This document shows positions 1 through 13,281 of a stretch of DNA of 64,000 nt, piece by piece (position 1 is the first letter of the stretch; each line of letters begins with the position of its first letter). This stretch comes from Asparagopsis taxiformis (taxonomy: Eukaryota; Rhodophyta; Florideophyceae; Bonnemaisoniales; Bonnemaisoniaceae), in contig JALQPE010000474.1 of the NCBI GenBank assembly GCA_030407315.1, positions 1 to 64,000 of the forward strand, written 5' to 3'. The position numbers were made by a program, and so were the translations under genes. The notes beneath the pieces were generated by a model. The model ran no database searches. It was not told where the DNA came from and saw only the letters and a program-made list of their open reading frames with translations.

Positions 1-1724
1 CGGCGGACGCAGCACGTGCTGCGCAATTCGATACGAGAGCTCCCCCGCCACGTGAGACGTACATTCCGTGGACTGGGTACGTTCGGCACCGACGGACACG
101 CGAGTCCACGAAAAACGAACGTGCCGACGCGGTACGCTTACCAGGGAACGCCCTCGGACCCGTTTGCCACGCGTTTGCAGAGCACACGACAATGCTCGAC
201 GCATTTGCGAACGTGGTGTCGTACCGCATGTACCGACTTAACGATGTACGTGAACATCTCTCGTGAACGAGAGTCAAAGCGTACATAAGCTCAAACGTGA
301 GCTGGAGGGACTTTGTCCCTACGTTTAAAGCCGTTTTCTCCGGCCGGAATCCGATTAGTTACTCGGATTCCTCGCCCAAATACGTGATGGGTTCAGCACA
401 CTCGGAGTGTGCGAGGGAGTGGCAGTACGTGCGCTGCACTTCTTCCTCGAAGGGGACGCCCGACGGTTCTACGATTCCCAGTGTACGACTGGTGTGATCA
501 CGACTGATCCGACGAAGAGGTTCTCGTGGCCTCACGTGAATCAACGCGTTGATCAAACGATACTGCAAGACGCGTGCTCAGAGGCCTACGAAAAGGTCAC
601 GATGATCCACGCAGAGTCCTAACGAGGACGAGAAGCAGTACGCTGATAGACTCGACACCGCCACTCGGGCGTGTAACTACGTGTTTACGGATCGACTCCT
701 CGTTCACCACTACGTACGTGGTTTGCTGACCCTCGACGCGGGCAGCAGTGGACGGAACGACTCCGGTCACTTCCCGAACGAGAGAGGAACGACCTCACCG
801 GTTGTGAGACGATTGGCGAACGGCCGAAGGAACGACCTTCCGTGCACGTACGGCAGCTGTCGCGTCAGCCGCGAAACGAAAGTGCGGTTTTCCGTGAAGC
901 CTACGTTTGGCTATTTCCGACCACGAGTCGAGGAAGTTCGCGGACTACGATGAGTCCGCGTACTTACGTGACGAACGGGCTAGCGAGCCCATTACCACGA
1001 TGGTAACCCGAACATCCCCGCGGGGACGACGACGACTGTCGCTCCGCTGCGGTTCACGTTGCCGAGAAATTTAGAGGCGATACTCTTCACGAACGGCCGC
1101 CGCCCAACGATACGAAAACGGCAAACGAAAAGCCGGACGATCTCGAAGCTCGATTGAACCGTCCATGCGAGGACGTGCCGAAGCTCACGAGCGAGCAGAC
1201 GCAATTGGCGCACTCCGTAATCCCGAATGATTACTGGACGCTATCGTGTTGGTCATGCCGCGAAGATGGCCACTCGACGTTTACGTGTCCGCGTCTGACG
1301 CCAGATCAACGGATCTTTTTTCGCGTACAAGTACTACCTCTTCACGTGAAGAGCAACCCGCGGCAGGCTGAGTACTTCCGCCAACGAATGGCCAAACGTA
1401 ACCAGGAACGACCTGGTGAGCGAGGGAACGTGACCCCGCGGAGGTACGGCACGCCGCCTACGATACTCCGAAACCCCATCGTGACGGGGGAAGGCCTTCG
1501 ACAGGCGCCGCGCGACTTTCGTCGTAATGACCGACGTGACCCCCGCCCGTGGGCGAACGAACGAAATGGCCAGCGTAATGGCCGCAGCGGAGTCTACGTG
1601 ACGACTTCCGCTGACGAAACACCACTCGAGGTGGAAACCGAGTCACGATGACGAGCGAGCTTCGTGGGCTCACGACGACGACGTGTCGAACGGCCTCGCG
1701 CCGGAAAACGACCAGGCGATGTAG
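1..1724 (+). pseudogene. Gag fragment, frameshifted (element 1)
   Basis: This is the C-terminal two thirds of Gag. The CCHC zinc knuckle (C-x2-C-x4-H-x4-C, beginning Cys-Trp-Ser-Cys) lies near 1249-1290, and the same arginine-rich tail as the intact copy follows before a TAG at 1722-1724. The reading frame changes many times relative to the intact Gag at 59526-61928, so no full protein can be made. It would have encoded the structural nucleocapsid and capsid polyprotein of the retrotransposon particle. It overlaps the upstream end of pol in another frame, as in the intact copy. Confidence 0.85.
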
Positions 1725-1808
1725 GTCCACGAGCCACCCACATCGCCTGAACCCTTACGTGAAAGGGGGACGACCGACGTCGATGATTGGTCCTCCGCAG
1801 GCTCACCG

Positions 1809-3161
1809 ATGAACGAGAGTTACGTAAAGCTCACGGCCGCGAAGGCCAACTCGAGTCACACGACACCCGACGTGGGGGAAGAAACGAAGTCCGACGGGGA
1901 CAACCGAACCTCACACGAAGAGGAAGCCTCGCAGACGAGCGAGACGCGCTACCCGGAAGCACGACGCTTCCGAGCGCGAGAAAGCCAAGCACGCGGCTTA
2001 TACGAAGCGTGTCGACACAAAAGAAGCCATACGGGCTCATACGGTGAAGCGAGAATCGCTAGCGAAGACGTAGACCGCGCGCCGGTCAGGACCGAACCGT
2101 TGGTCCTCGACGGGCATACGTGCCTACTTGCGTCGAAGCATTATATCGTATCCGGAACGATCGGACTAGACCTCAAACGTGATGAGGGCGATTACCATCG
2201 CGATGGATACGTGCAGCGGCTACAACTTGATACGAACAAGTTTACTACCCTACGACTGGGTCGACCGCTGTCTACGTGACGAAGAGCTACCGAAGCTCGG
2301 AGACGCCAACGGGCGACGTTTGCCTATCGAAGGCGCCATCCTGCTTCGCGTCAGGCTGGGGAACTCTCGCTGTTCCGCGTAAAATTCTTCGTACCCAACA
2401 CGCTGGCTGTTCCCGTTCAATGGGCACGTCCGTTCATGTCGAAGCATGTCGATGCTATACGCTGTCGAGCGCAGACAATCGACCTCCACGGGGGATACGA
2501 TACCCATTAGTTGCGGGAGGGCGATACGAAGACTCCGTTACGACGGAGGGGGAAGAGACGAATCCAACGTGGAGCCCCCGAAACGCCGCGAGCGTAACGC
2601 TGCCTCGAAGAGGCCGAGCCGAACGTTCTCGGTTCGCCTGACGCGTAACACGCGTGTACCGGCGATTCCGCAACGGACCGTCAACGTGACGACGGACGCG
2701 ACCCGGACTCGTGTTTTCCTCGCCACCGAAGCGTCGGTGCAGTTCCGGCATGGGCCCTGCGCATAGCCAACGGAGTGGTCGAAAAGTAGGCCGGAGAAGA
2801 GACGTCTCTATTATCGTTTCGAACTTTCACGAGAAGGACCCGCGATTTGCCGAAAGGCGCGAACGATTGCCGTACGCGGTAACGCTCCCGTTGGGAATCG
2901 TCCCACTCAATCGTGGAGAGGCGCTGAAGCCTCGCGAGTGTTTTGAACCTACAGCTAGTCGACGCACGACGCGGACGAATACGAAAACGGGTTGGGCGAC
3001 GAAACGCCAACACGTTGGTTAACGAAAAAGGGTAACGACCCCGCCACGATTGGCAGTCGACAATCGATTTTGTCGCACCTCGACGACGAGGATTTACGAA
3101 AGCGCATCAACGAGAATGCTAGCTACACATTGGATCGTCCATGTGGACGAGAGCGGACGCT
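1809..3161 (+). pseudogene. Pol N-terminal fragment, frameshifted (element 1)
   Basis: Begins at the ATG equivalent to the pol start of the third element and covers the protease region (the Asp-Thr-Cys-Ser-Gly motif near 2200-2215) and the following linker. It ends abruptly at 3161, before reverse transcriptase motif 1. Several one-base indels break the frame. The segment is truncated by the 5' LTR starting at 3162. Confidence 0.85.
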
Positions 3162-3827
3162 TGTAGTATACGTGGCAATTCCGAAATTGCAAATATTTAC
3201 GTTTTTCCGCGGAATTCGAATTTCGGCGGACACGACCGGCGACAGCAATGCACGAACATTGCTGGCGCATGCGCGCGCGCAACCGGCACACGTGTGCAAC
3301 GAACGTACTGGCAACGGCCAACGGACCAACGGGTCCCTACGTGTGACCCACAAGGTCCTTTCCCATTCGGGGACGTTACGAGCAGTGTTTACACTGTAAA
3401 GCGATGCCATCGTGGCCATATAGGTATTGGCATCGTGCCGGGAGGGAAAGGGGACAATTCAATCGAACGAGCAACGGCTCTAGTCTACGACTGACTTCTA
3501 CGTTTTACGTTTACGTTTTGCCTAACGAGGCTTCGTCTCCGTCGAGCTGCGTACTCCCTACCCATCGCCGCACGTAAGGCTGATTGCGTGTAGTGCCTCC
3601 GGGCTTGGTTGAGAGCGCCTCCGGTGACGTACCACCTCGTTTGCTAACGTAATCCTCGCGTGGATTGTTGCGTCGTGACGCTCGTGTCTACTCGCTAACC
3701 ACTCTACCTTCTACCGTTCTAACAATACAGTCAAACACCAGCGGGTGGACTGCTCGTTTCGTTTCGTAAGGACAGCGTGTCCACTGGCTCGTACCAGCTA
3801 CTACGTCTAACGAACTATCGTTCCACA
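3162..3827 (+). repeat. 5' LTR of element 2
   Basis: Starts TGTAGTATACGTGGC and ends TTCCACA, giving the standard TG...CA ends. It is 666 bp and aligns along its whole length with 16100-16758 and 58771-59426, with only scattered differences and small indels. It should hold the promoter and polyadenylation signals of the element. An internal repeated stretch (TACGTTTTACGTTTACGTTTT) lies near 3498. Confidence 0.95.
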
Positions 3828-3828
3828 C

Positions 3829-3841
3829 TGGTCTCTCGACC
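3829..3841 (+). promoter_or_regulatory. Primer-binding site of element 2
   Basis: TGGTCTCTCGACC begins one base after the LTR end. TGG complements the CCA tail of a tRNA, and the rest would pair with a tRNA 3' end reading GGTCGAGAGACCA. The same sequence occupies the same place after the 5' LTR of the third element (59428). The priming tRNA was not identified. Confidence 0.8.
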
Positions 3842-3926
3842 TAGAAGTTGCTACGAGCATAACGACAACCAACGAGGTTGAGCTCTTTTACGTTAACGAA
3901 AAGCTACGTGCTACAGACGACGGTCT

Positions 3927-6326
3927 ATGAATTACGCTGTGTCGAATTCCAGCGCGTCGCCCAGGCAACCGTTGCCAACGTCAGCGGACGCCGAAGCCGA
4001 CGTGGCCTTGTCAGCAGAAGCGATCTTCGCGACTGATCGATCTATCCCGCCGGATATCGAGGCGATCGGCCAGCTACCACGTACGGTAAGCCCGTTTGAG
4101 TCCGTGAGTATGGACCCCGCAACGCGCGGTCAGCTCAACGAAGGGAACGTGACTCCCACGGCACTACGTGTAGTGTACGAAGACCTTCGAGGTCACATCG
4201 AAAGGGCGAGCGACGCGGCCGTCGACGAAGCCGTAAGGCAGAGACTCGGAGTCTCGGAGCGCGAAGCTCGTGCGTTACGTGAACGCTCAGCGACCCTCGA
4301 ACGGGAAAACGAAGATTTACGAAACCGCCTCTCCGCCGTGGAGGGAAGACTCGACTCGTTTGTCGTAGTATTCAACGAAATCGTCGCCGGACGTTCCGCT
4401 CCGCCGAGCGGAAGCGATCCGAATTACGAAGGCTCGCGCGCCTATAACTCGCAATCCTCCCCGGCCGTTCCGGGAGGATACCCACCAACACCCGGTCCGA
4501 CGACCCCGACAACGTACGGAAGGGGGGCGACAGTGCAACGAGCCATCGCCCACCCCAACGAGACGCCACGAAGGCAATTACGTTTTAACGATACGCCAGA
4601 CCACGCGCGGTCGGCGGACGCAGCACGAGCTGCGCAATTCGATACGAGAGCTCCCCCGCCACGTGAGACGTACATTCCGTGGCTGGGTACGTTCGGCACG
4701 ACGGACACGCGAGTCCACGAAAACGAACGTGCCGACGCGGTACGCTTACCAGGGAACGCCCTCGGACCCGTTTGCCACGCGTTGGCAGAGCACACGACAA
4801 TGCTCGACGCATTTGCGAACGTGGTGTCGTACCGCATGTACCGACTTAACGATGTACGTGAACATCTCTACGTGAACGAGAGTCAAAGCGTACATAAGCT
4901 CAAACGTGAGCTGGAGGGACTTTTCCCTACGTTAAAGCCGTTCTCCGGCCGGAATCCGATTACGTTACTCGGATTCCTCGCCCAAATACGTGATGGGTTC
5001 AGCACACTCGGAGTGTGCGAGGGAGTGGCAGTACGTGCGCTGCACTTCTTCCTCGAAGGGGACGCCCGACGGTTCTACGATTCCCAGTGTACGACTGGTG
5101 ATCACGACTGATCCGACGAAGAGGTTCTCGTGGCCTCACGTAATCAACGCGTTGATCAAACGATACCTGCAAGACGACGTGCTGCAGGAGGCCTACGAAA
5201 AGGTCACGATGATCACGCAGAGTCCTAACGAGGACGAGAATCAGTACGCTGATAGACTCGACACCGCCACGCGGGCGTGTAACTACGTGTTTACGGATCG
5301 ACTCCTCGTTCACCACTACGTACGTGGTTTGCTGCCCTCGACGCGGGCAGCCGTGACGGAACGACTCCGGTCACTCCCCGAACGAGAGAGGAACGACCTC
5401 ACCGTTGTGAGACGATTGGCGACGGCCGAAGGAACGACCTTCCGTGCACGTACGGCAGCTGTCGCGTCAGCCGCGAAACCGAAAGTGCGGTTTCCGGTGA
5501 AGCCTACGTTGGCTATTTCCGACCACGAGTCGAGGAAGTTCGCGGACTACGATGAGTCCGCGTACTTACGTAATGAACGGGCTAGCGAGCCCAGTTACCA
5601 CGATGGTAACCCGAACATCCCCGCGAGGGACGATGACGACGTGTCGCTCGCTGCGGCTCACGTTGCCGAGAATTTGGAGGCGATCCTCTTCACGAACGGG
5701 CCGCCGCCCAACGATACGAAAACGGCAAACGAAAAGCCGGACGAGCTCGAAGCTCGATTGAACCGTCCATGCGAGGACGTGCCGAAGCTCACGAGCGAGC
5801 AGACGCAATTGGCGCACTCCGTAATCCCGAATGATTACTGGACGCTGTCGTGTTGGTCATGCCGCGAAGATGGCCACTCGACGTTTACGTGTCCGCGTCT
5901 GACGCCAGATCAACGGATCTTTTTCGCGTACAAGTACTACCTCTTCCACGTGAAGAGCAACCCACGTCAGGCTGAGTACTTCCGCCAACGAATGGCCAAA
6001 CGTAACCAGGAACGACCTGGTGAGCGAGGGAACGTGACCCGCGGAGGTACGGCACGCCGCCTACGATACTCCGAAACCCCAATCGTGACGGGGGAAGGCC
6101 CTTCGACAGGCGCCGCGGCGACTTTCGTAATGACCGACGTGACCCCCGCCCGTGGGCGAACGAACGAAATGGCCAGCGTAATGGCCGCAGCGGAGTCTAC
6201 GTGACGACTTCCGCTGACGAAACACCACTCGAGGTGGAAACGAGTCACGATGACGAACGAGCTTCGTGGGCTCACGACGACGACGTGTCGAACGGCCTCG
6301 CGCCGGAAAACGACCAGGCGATGTAG
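3927..6326 (+). pseudogene. gag: gag, frameshifted (element 2)
   Basis: Starts at the same ATG as the intact 800-codon gag of the third element. It reads correctly for 394 codons and then loses two bases at about 5100 (TGGTGATC where the intact copy has TGGTGTGATC), which ends the frame at 5111. The remaining reading continues in another frame (4990-6204) and breaks again at about 6040 by loss of one base. The protein has an N-terminal coiled-coil-like segment (residues about 110-145), a proline-rich linker, the capsid-like central part and a CCHC knuckle near 5850-5891. Whether these are real lesions or sequencing errors cannot be told from the sequence. Confidence 0.9.
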
Positions 6327-6409
6327 GTCACGAGCCACCCACATCGCCTGAACCCTTACGTGAAAGGGGGACGACCGACGTCGATGATTGGTCCTCCGCA
6401 GGCTCACCG

Positions 6410-9400
6410 ATGAACGAGAGTTACGTAAAGCTCACGGCCGCGAAGGCCAACTCGAGTCACACGACACCCGACGTGGGGAAAGAAACGAAGTCCGACGGGA
6501 AACGAACCTCACACGAAGAGGAAGCCTCGCAGACGAGCGAGACGCGCTACCCGGAAGCACGACGCTTCCGAGCGCGAGAAAGCCAAGCACGCGGCTTATA
6601 CGAAGCGTGTCGACGCAAAAGAAGCCATACGGGCTCATACGGTGAAGCGACGAACCGCTAGCGAAGACGTAGACCGCGCGCCGGTCAGGACCGAACCGTT
6701 GGTCCTCGACGGGCATACGTGCCTACTTGCGTCGAAGCATTATATCGTGTCCGGAACGATCGGACTAGACCTCAACGTGATGAGGGCGATTACCATCGCG
6801 ATGGATACGTGCAGCGGCTACAACTTGATACGAACAAGTTTACTACCCTACGACTGGGTCGACCGCTGTCTACGTGACGAAGAGCTACCGAAGCTCGGAG
6901 ACGCCAACGGGCGACGTTTGCCTATCGAAGGCGCCATCCTGCTTCGTGTCAGGCTTGGGAACTCGCTGTTCCGCGTAAAATTCTTCGTAGCCAACACGCT
7001 GGCTGTTCCCGTTATAATGGGCACGTCGTTCATGTCGAAGCATGTCGATGCTATACGCTGTCGAGCGCAGACAATCGACCTCCATCGAGGGGATACGATA
7101 CCCATTATCGCGGAGGGCGATACGACGACTCCGTACGAGGAGGGGGAAGAGACGAATCCAAACGTGGAACCCCGAAACGCCGCGAGCGTAACGCGGCCTC
7201 GAATAGCCGAGCCGAACGTTCTCGGTTCGCCTGACGAAGTACACGCGTGTACCGGCGATGTCGCAACGGACCGTCAACGTGACGACGGATGCGACCGGAC
7301 TCGTGTTCCTCGAACCGAAAGCGTCGGTGCAATTCCGGCATGGGCTGCGCATAGCCAACGGAGTGGTCGACGTAGGACCGAGAGAGACGTTCTCTATTAT
7401 CGTGTCGAACTTCACGAAGAAGGACCGCGAATTGCCGAAAGGCGCGACGATTGCGTACGCGGTACGCTCCCCGTTGGGAATCGTCCCACTCAAGCGTGAG
7501 GGCGGCGAAGCCCTCGCGAAGGTTTTGAACCTACCGCTAGTCGACGCGACGACGCGGACAATACGAACGGGTTGGGCGACGAAACGCCAGACCCGTTGGT
7601 CAACGAAAAGGGGAACGACCCCGCCACGGATTGGCAGTCGACAATCGATTTGTCGCACCTCGACGACGAGGATTTACGAAAGCGCATCAACGAGATGCTA
7701 GCTACACATTCGTCAATGTGGACGAGCGGACGCCTCGGCGAAATCAATGCTACGGAGCATCGAATCGAACTCGAACCGGGCACGCGGCCCATACGTTCAA
7801 TGCCCTATCGTCAGGGTCCGGCTCTACGTACGATAGCCGAGGAGCAGATCACGAAGATGCTCAACGAAGGGGTTATCGAACCCGCGTCCAGCGAATGGGC
7901 GTCACCAATCGTGTTGGTGCCGAAGAAGGACGGATCCTTACGTTTCTGTGTCGACTACAGGCGTTTGAACGCGAAAACGATCGCTGATTCGTACCCGCTT
8001 CCTCGTATGGAAGACTGCCTTGATTCGTTGGCGACGCCGCCATCTTCACGACACTCGATTGTAACGCCGGTTACTGGCAAGTGCCCGTCTCCGCCGAGGA
8101 CCGTGATAAGACAACGTTTACGTCTTTCATGGGAACGTATCGCTACGTGCGAATGCCATTCGGGCTACGAAATGCCCCCGCTACGTTTCAGCGGACGTTG
8201 GACATAATCCTCTCCGGAGTACGTTGGCAATCGTGCCTGTCTACTTAGACGACGTAATCGTCTTTTCGAAAGACCTCGAGTCTCACCTGGGTCACGTTGA
8301 CCAGGTGCTTTCCCTGCTACGCGCAGCGGGAGTAACGTTAAAGCTCACGAAGTGCTCGTTCTTTCAACCACGAGTTGACTACCTGGGGCACGTGATTACC
8401 CCAGGGAAGCTGCACGTCGCAGCACGGAACAAGGAAGCCTTTCGTACGGCTACGTTCCCCGCAGACAAGACGCAATGTCGATCGTTTTTGGGCGCGGCCA
8501 ACGTTTACCGCCGTTTCGTAAAGGCGTATGCCGAGATCGCTCGGCCACTCAACACGATGTTGAAGAAGGACGCTTCCCCCGATTGGACGAACCCAACGGA
8601 CGCGCAAACGAATGCGTTCGAAACGTTGAAGACAATACTGGTGTCGCCACCAGTATTGCACCTTCCGAAGGCGGGACGTCCGTTCATGATCGATACCGAC
8701 GCGTCGGCGTATCAGCTGGGAGCTACGTTGCTCCAGCAGCAAAACGAAGATAAGCCCAACGAATGGGTGCCGATTGGGTACTGGTCGAAGACCCTTAACG
8801 AAACCGAACGGGTTACTCGGCGACCGAGCGCGAGTGCTACTCCGTCGTCTGGGCGATAACGTCGCTCCGACCCTACGTAGAGGGTCAGCGGTTCACCGTA
8901 CGTACGGACCACGAAGCCTTACGTTGGCTGATGACGTTGACGGACGCGTCCGGACGACTACTACGATGGAGGCTACGCGTTGCCGAATTCGATTTCGAAG
9001 TTACGTACAGGCCTGGGCGCGTGCACCAGGTACCTGACGCTTTATCACGTGTGATATCTACGTATGACGACGGTCGACCCGTCGACGATGACGTACCATC
9101 GTACGGGGACGCGGTCCTCGTGACGACTCGCAGTCGGCGACAACCCACACGAAATGGGCAAGGACGAACGACGTCCGTACGTAAAAAGGCAACGAATGCC
9201 AGGGGTCACGACGACCCGTCGAACGAGACTCGTGATGAACGAACACCAGCCACGACGGCTGGCCACGATGGACTCGAGTTCAACCGCGACGCGTCGCTCG
9301 ATGACGTTCTTGACGAGGAACCGGATTTCCTCGACGAACAGCGCGCTGCTGAAGACGATTCGGCACGCGTGCCACCAGCTGACGTTCAGCTTCCCATTAC

Positions 9401-10842
9401 GAGGGACGAGCTTATCGAAGCTCAACGCGAGGACGCGTTCTGTCAAACGATACTGACACGACAGTCCGAGACGCAGGACGCTGCATTCTTCGAAGGCCAC
9501 GATGGCTTACTCCGACGCCGGAACCCTCACGACGAGGAACGTACACAAATCGTTGTGCCGGCTTCGTTACGGCCGCGGCTGCTGGAGTTAACGCACCACC
9601 ACGTCCTCGCTGGACATCCCGGACAAACGCGTATGTACTATACCCTACGGAGGACGTACTACTGGCCCGCGATGGCCGCCGACATCCACGCAACGGTACG
9701 AAACTGCGTTGGATGTGCGAAGAACCGCGTGAAGCTTCGCAAACGGACGAACCCGTTACGTTTATTTCCGGCTACGGAGCCGTTGCGAGACCTATGTATC
9801 GACATACTAGGTCCGCTTACGAAGACCACGCGTGGTAACCGATTTATTCTCGTGATAACGGACCGCTTCACGAAGCTGACTAGAGTCGTACCTCTACGAA
9901 ATATCGATTCCGCCAACGTGGCGAGCGCGTTCGTCAACGCGTGGGTCTTCTCGTATGGACCCCCACGGACGCTCATAAGCGATAACGGAAAGCAGTTCGC
10001 TGCTAAGTTTTTCCAGCGTCTGCAACGAAATTGGCGTAACGAACGTCTTTACGTCGACGTACCACCCCCAAACGAACGGGCAGGTGGAGCGCTACAACAG
10101 GACGATCCTGGCGATGCTGCGCAATTACGTGAACGAAAACCAGAACGACTGGGATCGATACGCATCGGCGTTAACGTTTGCGTACAACACGCATGTGCAT
10201 TCGAGCACGGGCACGACGCCCTTCGATTTGATTCTCACGAATCCACCGCCACCGTTGGCGCTACACACGTCGGTAACGAACCGCGAACTACCCGACGGGG
10301 GAGGGCGAGCCACTTACGTCGTGAGCTCGCCACAACGATGGATAACGCGTATCGAACGCTGAAGGCCGCGCAGGCACGTTATAAACGAAATTTCGACAAA
10401 CGAGTCCGTGTCTCGAATCGAAACATCCGCGCGGGAGAATACGTATTCATCGACCCGACGGACGGGACCACGAAGGGCACGAAGCTCGGCAACCACGCGT
10501 TGGGACCGTTCCGCGTACTACGTAACGACGTACGAACGTTCGTCATCCAACGAGGAGACGTAGTTGAACGTGTCAACTCGGACCGCGTTGCGTACGCGCC
10601 AACGCCGGCGAACGCGCCCCCGCCGGAGCCATACGATGCCACCGAGGCAGACCTCGACAAGAACCGCGACGGTCCGGCGTATGTAGTAGACGACCTACTC
10701 AACCACGCGTGAACGAGGACGGAACCTAGACTTCCTCGTGAAGTGGGTCGGGTATCGTAACCCTACGTGGGAGCCCCGCCGGAACGTATCTGAAGAGAGC
10801 GTCTCTCGATACTTCGCACGCGTGCGACGAGCAACAACGTGA
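6410..10842 (+). pseudogene. pol: pol polyprotein, several frameshifts (element 2)
   Basis: Domains in order: retropepsin-like protease (about 6780-7060, active-site string Asp-Thr-Cys-Ser-Gly), reverse transcriptase (about 7840-8400, with Tyr-Leu-Asp-Asp near 8240-8255), RNase H (Asp-Thr-Asp-Ala-Ser near 8695), integrase with a zinc-binding HHCC motif (about 9590-9730) and DDE core (first Asp near 9800, Asp-Asn-Gly near 9980, Glu near 10085), and a C-terminal chromodomain. Compared with the third copy and with the expected domain continuity, frames change near 7168, 8033, 8237, 8815, 10015-10030, 10310 and 10705. It would make the enzymes for reverse transcription and integration, but this copy is not translatable as one product. 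Confidence 0.9.
10708..10842 (+). other. Chromodomain at the Pol C-terminus
   Basis: Read from about 10708, one frame away from the end of the integrase ORF, the translation contains Phe-Leu-Val-Lys-Trp-Val-Gly-Tyr, then Thr-Trp-Glu-Pro, then a tail ending at the TGA at 10840-10842. This is the classic chromodomain signature (aromatic Trp-x-Gly-Tyr and TWEP), which in chromoviruses steers integration to particular chromatin. The preceding Asp-Asp-Leu-Leu-Asn-His belongs to the same domain, so a single-base frameshift lies at about 10705. Confidence 0.85.
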
Positions 10843-13281
10843 AAGGCCACGACGGCCCCCGAAAACGCACACGAGCGTCGGGTTAAGCGCACGCGTGCGC
10901 GACGTTGCACGATGCAACAAACGAAGGCGACGAGCCGCACGAACGAGAAGCGAAGGCACAACGAGTGGCCGGGACGTCCACCCTTGCGTTGGGGGGGGCG
11001 CGATGCGTGCTAGAGCCGTCGCTCTTTTCGTTTTCGACACCATACGTTGGTGGAGGCACGAGCGCCAACGAAAGATTGGACGACGAGTCCACGCGCGGAC
11101 GATTCACACGATGTGAAGAGCCACGACTGGCTCGACAGTGTTGACCGTCCCACGGGCAAAGGTGACGACACCACGGGCCACGGACGGACAACACGTCAGA
11201 TTTTTCGCGCGAAAAATTATACTTGGGCCAGCGGGCCATGGACGCACGGTACGAAAAATCGGGCCGATTACAGTGCGCTAATCCGGCCAAATCTCGGGAC
11301 ACGCGTGCCCCGAAAATTTCGTAATTTTGGCATGTCACGTGAGCCATCGTACGTCCCCGTGGACAGCCGCTGACAACGAGTCGCATCGACCAACGAGGTC
11401 AACGCCAACAGCTCGCGAGCTAACGGCAACGTGACGCCGGAAGGCGGAGAAACGACGTAGGACGGACGCGTCCCCAACGAAGATGGCAACGGCCTCATTA
11501 CGAAACTTCCCGCACGAAGCGGAACGAAGCTATACGTTAGCCGACGAATTAGACCAACGGGTCTCAGCGCACGAAGCGCGCGAGTAAAGCGTGCGAACGA
11601 CGAGCCAACGAGGCCGCGACGACGGACGGCGAACCGAATCGCCATCGTGAGGCACGACGCCGAACACGGTAGCCACGTACGGCAACCACGGAACGACACA
11701 ACGGTGTCCTGCCACGCGGGCATAACGAACGACGCGCGAAAGCGAAAAGCCCGCCGGCTAGCCGAAACGCACGAGCAAACCCGAAAGGGGTAGACCACGT
11801 ACGGTCACGAAGCTAAGACGCGCACGTCCGCGTCGCAAAACAAGAAGCTAACGAGCTTAGACCCGTTCGAATTCGAAGGCGCGCGCGCCACCGGCCACGT
11901 CGGCCAGGATACGAGCGCGTACGCGGACGTCGCTAACGATAACGACGCACGCCAACGGGTCGAACGTACGAAACGAAATACGAATACGCAACGGCGTACA
12001 AGCTGGTAGCCAACGTAAACGGCACAGCTGAAGGCAACGAGCCGACGAAAAGTTGGCTCACGTAGCAGCCTCAACCACCCGCGGGCATGCGAAACGACTC
12101 CGTCAATCGCGTCCCCGTCGGGTTCGCAAGGCGAATAAACGAATACGCAACGGCGTAGAGGGCGAGCATTACGTATGCCCAGGTGCACGTCGCACCACAT
12201 AACGGATGAGCTAACGAAACGCTCCTCGGACGCCGCGGCGAACGACGCCACCACGCGAAGCGGACTAGCGCAACGATTGCGCCACCGGCTAACGTGAAGC
12301 CGCGGGAACGTGAAGCGCGACGGCGCTAACGGTGTTAACGGCTATACGAAAAGCCAAGCCCGCCGGCAAAGACGTTGTCAACGGAACTGCGACGCACCAC
12401 GACGCACTGCCGCGTACACGCAACGGCGTGAAACGTCAAGCCAACTCACGCGCGAGTCGGCCTGACGTTTGGCGAATTTTCCGTCCAGCTCATCGGAGCA
12501 AATTAAAATTGGCACCGACGTGCTACGTGCCAAAGAGCTCGAACGCTCAACGAAATTCGACACCCGACGGGTTATCCGCACGAGAAACGACGGCGGAAAC
12601 GAATTCCGAGGTAGTTACAAAATGATAACGCCACTGGCCAACGTGAAGCCGCGGGAACGTGAAGCGCGACGGCGCTAATTACGTCAACGGCTATACGAAA
12701 TGCAAAGCCCGCCGGCAACCACGTCGTCAACGGAACCGCAACGTACTGCGACGAATTGCTGCGTACACGCCACGGCGTAGAACGTCAAACCGACTCACGC
12801 GCGAGTCGGTCTGACGCTCGATGAATTTTTCGCCCAGCTCATCGGAGCAAATTAAAATTGGTACCGACGTGCTACGTGCCAAAGAGCTCGAACGCTCAAC
12901 GAAATTCGACACCCGACGGGGTTATCCGAACGAGAAACGACGGCGGAAACGATTTTTGAGTTAGTTACTAAATGATACGCACGCCAACGGGCTCTACGAT
13001 CGAGGTTAACGTACCACTCGCAGTGAAAAGCCGCCGCTACGCGCCGCCGCGAACTCGAAGCACGGGCTACGTAAGCCTTACGAAACCCGACGGGGTAGAC
13101 GCCACAACAAAAAATTGTGGGGAGGGGCTTAACGCTAACCCCTCCCCCGCGGCAGACGACCTGCCAATACGTATTACGAAGCTCAACGGAGCCATGCGAT
13201 TACGCAAAGAAACAAGACGAAGTTTACGAAAGCAACACGGTGCTAGAGCCTACGTGGCCTACGAACTAACCTAGGAACGAC
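10843..13281. other. Long noncoding 3' region of element 2
   Basis: About 2.4 kb between the pol stop and the antisense ORF. It is rich in ACG/CGA/CGT trinucleotides like the rest of the element. I found no long frame with domain character on either strand. It contains the 2 x ~349-bp tandem duplication listed separately. Confidence 0.6.
12285..12975 (+). repeat. Two tandem copies of a ~349-bp unit
   Basis: The string AACGTGAAGCCGCGGGAACG recurs at 12291 and 12640, and the two following ~340-bp stretches match through to GAGAAACGACGGCGGAAACG and a shared ending GTTAC-AAATGATA. Copies differ at scattered bases. Each contains an AT-richer island (GAGCAAATTAAAATTGG) that stands out from the GC-rich surroundings. 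Confidence 0.85.

Larger units (their letters stand above)
1..3161 (+). mobile_element. Truncated Ty3/Gypsy copy (element 1), gag to early pol
   Basis: Both ends are missing. The window begins inside gag (matching about 60210 in the third copy) and the sequence stops in the spacer just before the reverse transcriptase core (matching about 63342), where it abuts the 5' LTR of the next element. It is nearly identical to the other two copies but carries dozens of one-base insertions and deletions, for example extra T or A in short homopolymers near 310-360 and 1318-1322. No Gypsy sequence resumes beyond the next element, so this is not a simple nested insertion. Either it is a decayed fragment joined by recombination, or the indels are consensus errors in repetitive sequence near a contig end. 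Confidence 0.9.

Noticed and set aside
4193..4837. Several antisense ORFs of 60-130 codons opposite gag (repeated opposite the third gag copy)
   Set aside because: They are shadows of the GC-rich gag frame: Arg/Ser/Pro-rich, no domain, and they repeat only because gag repeats.
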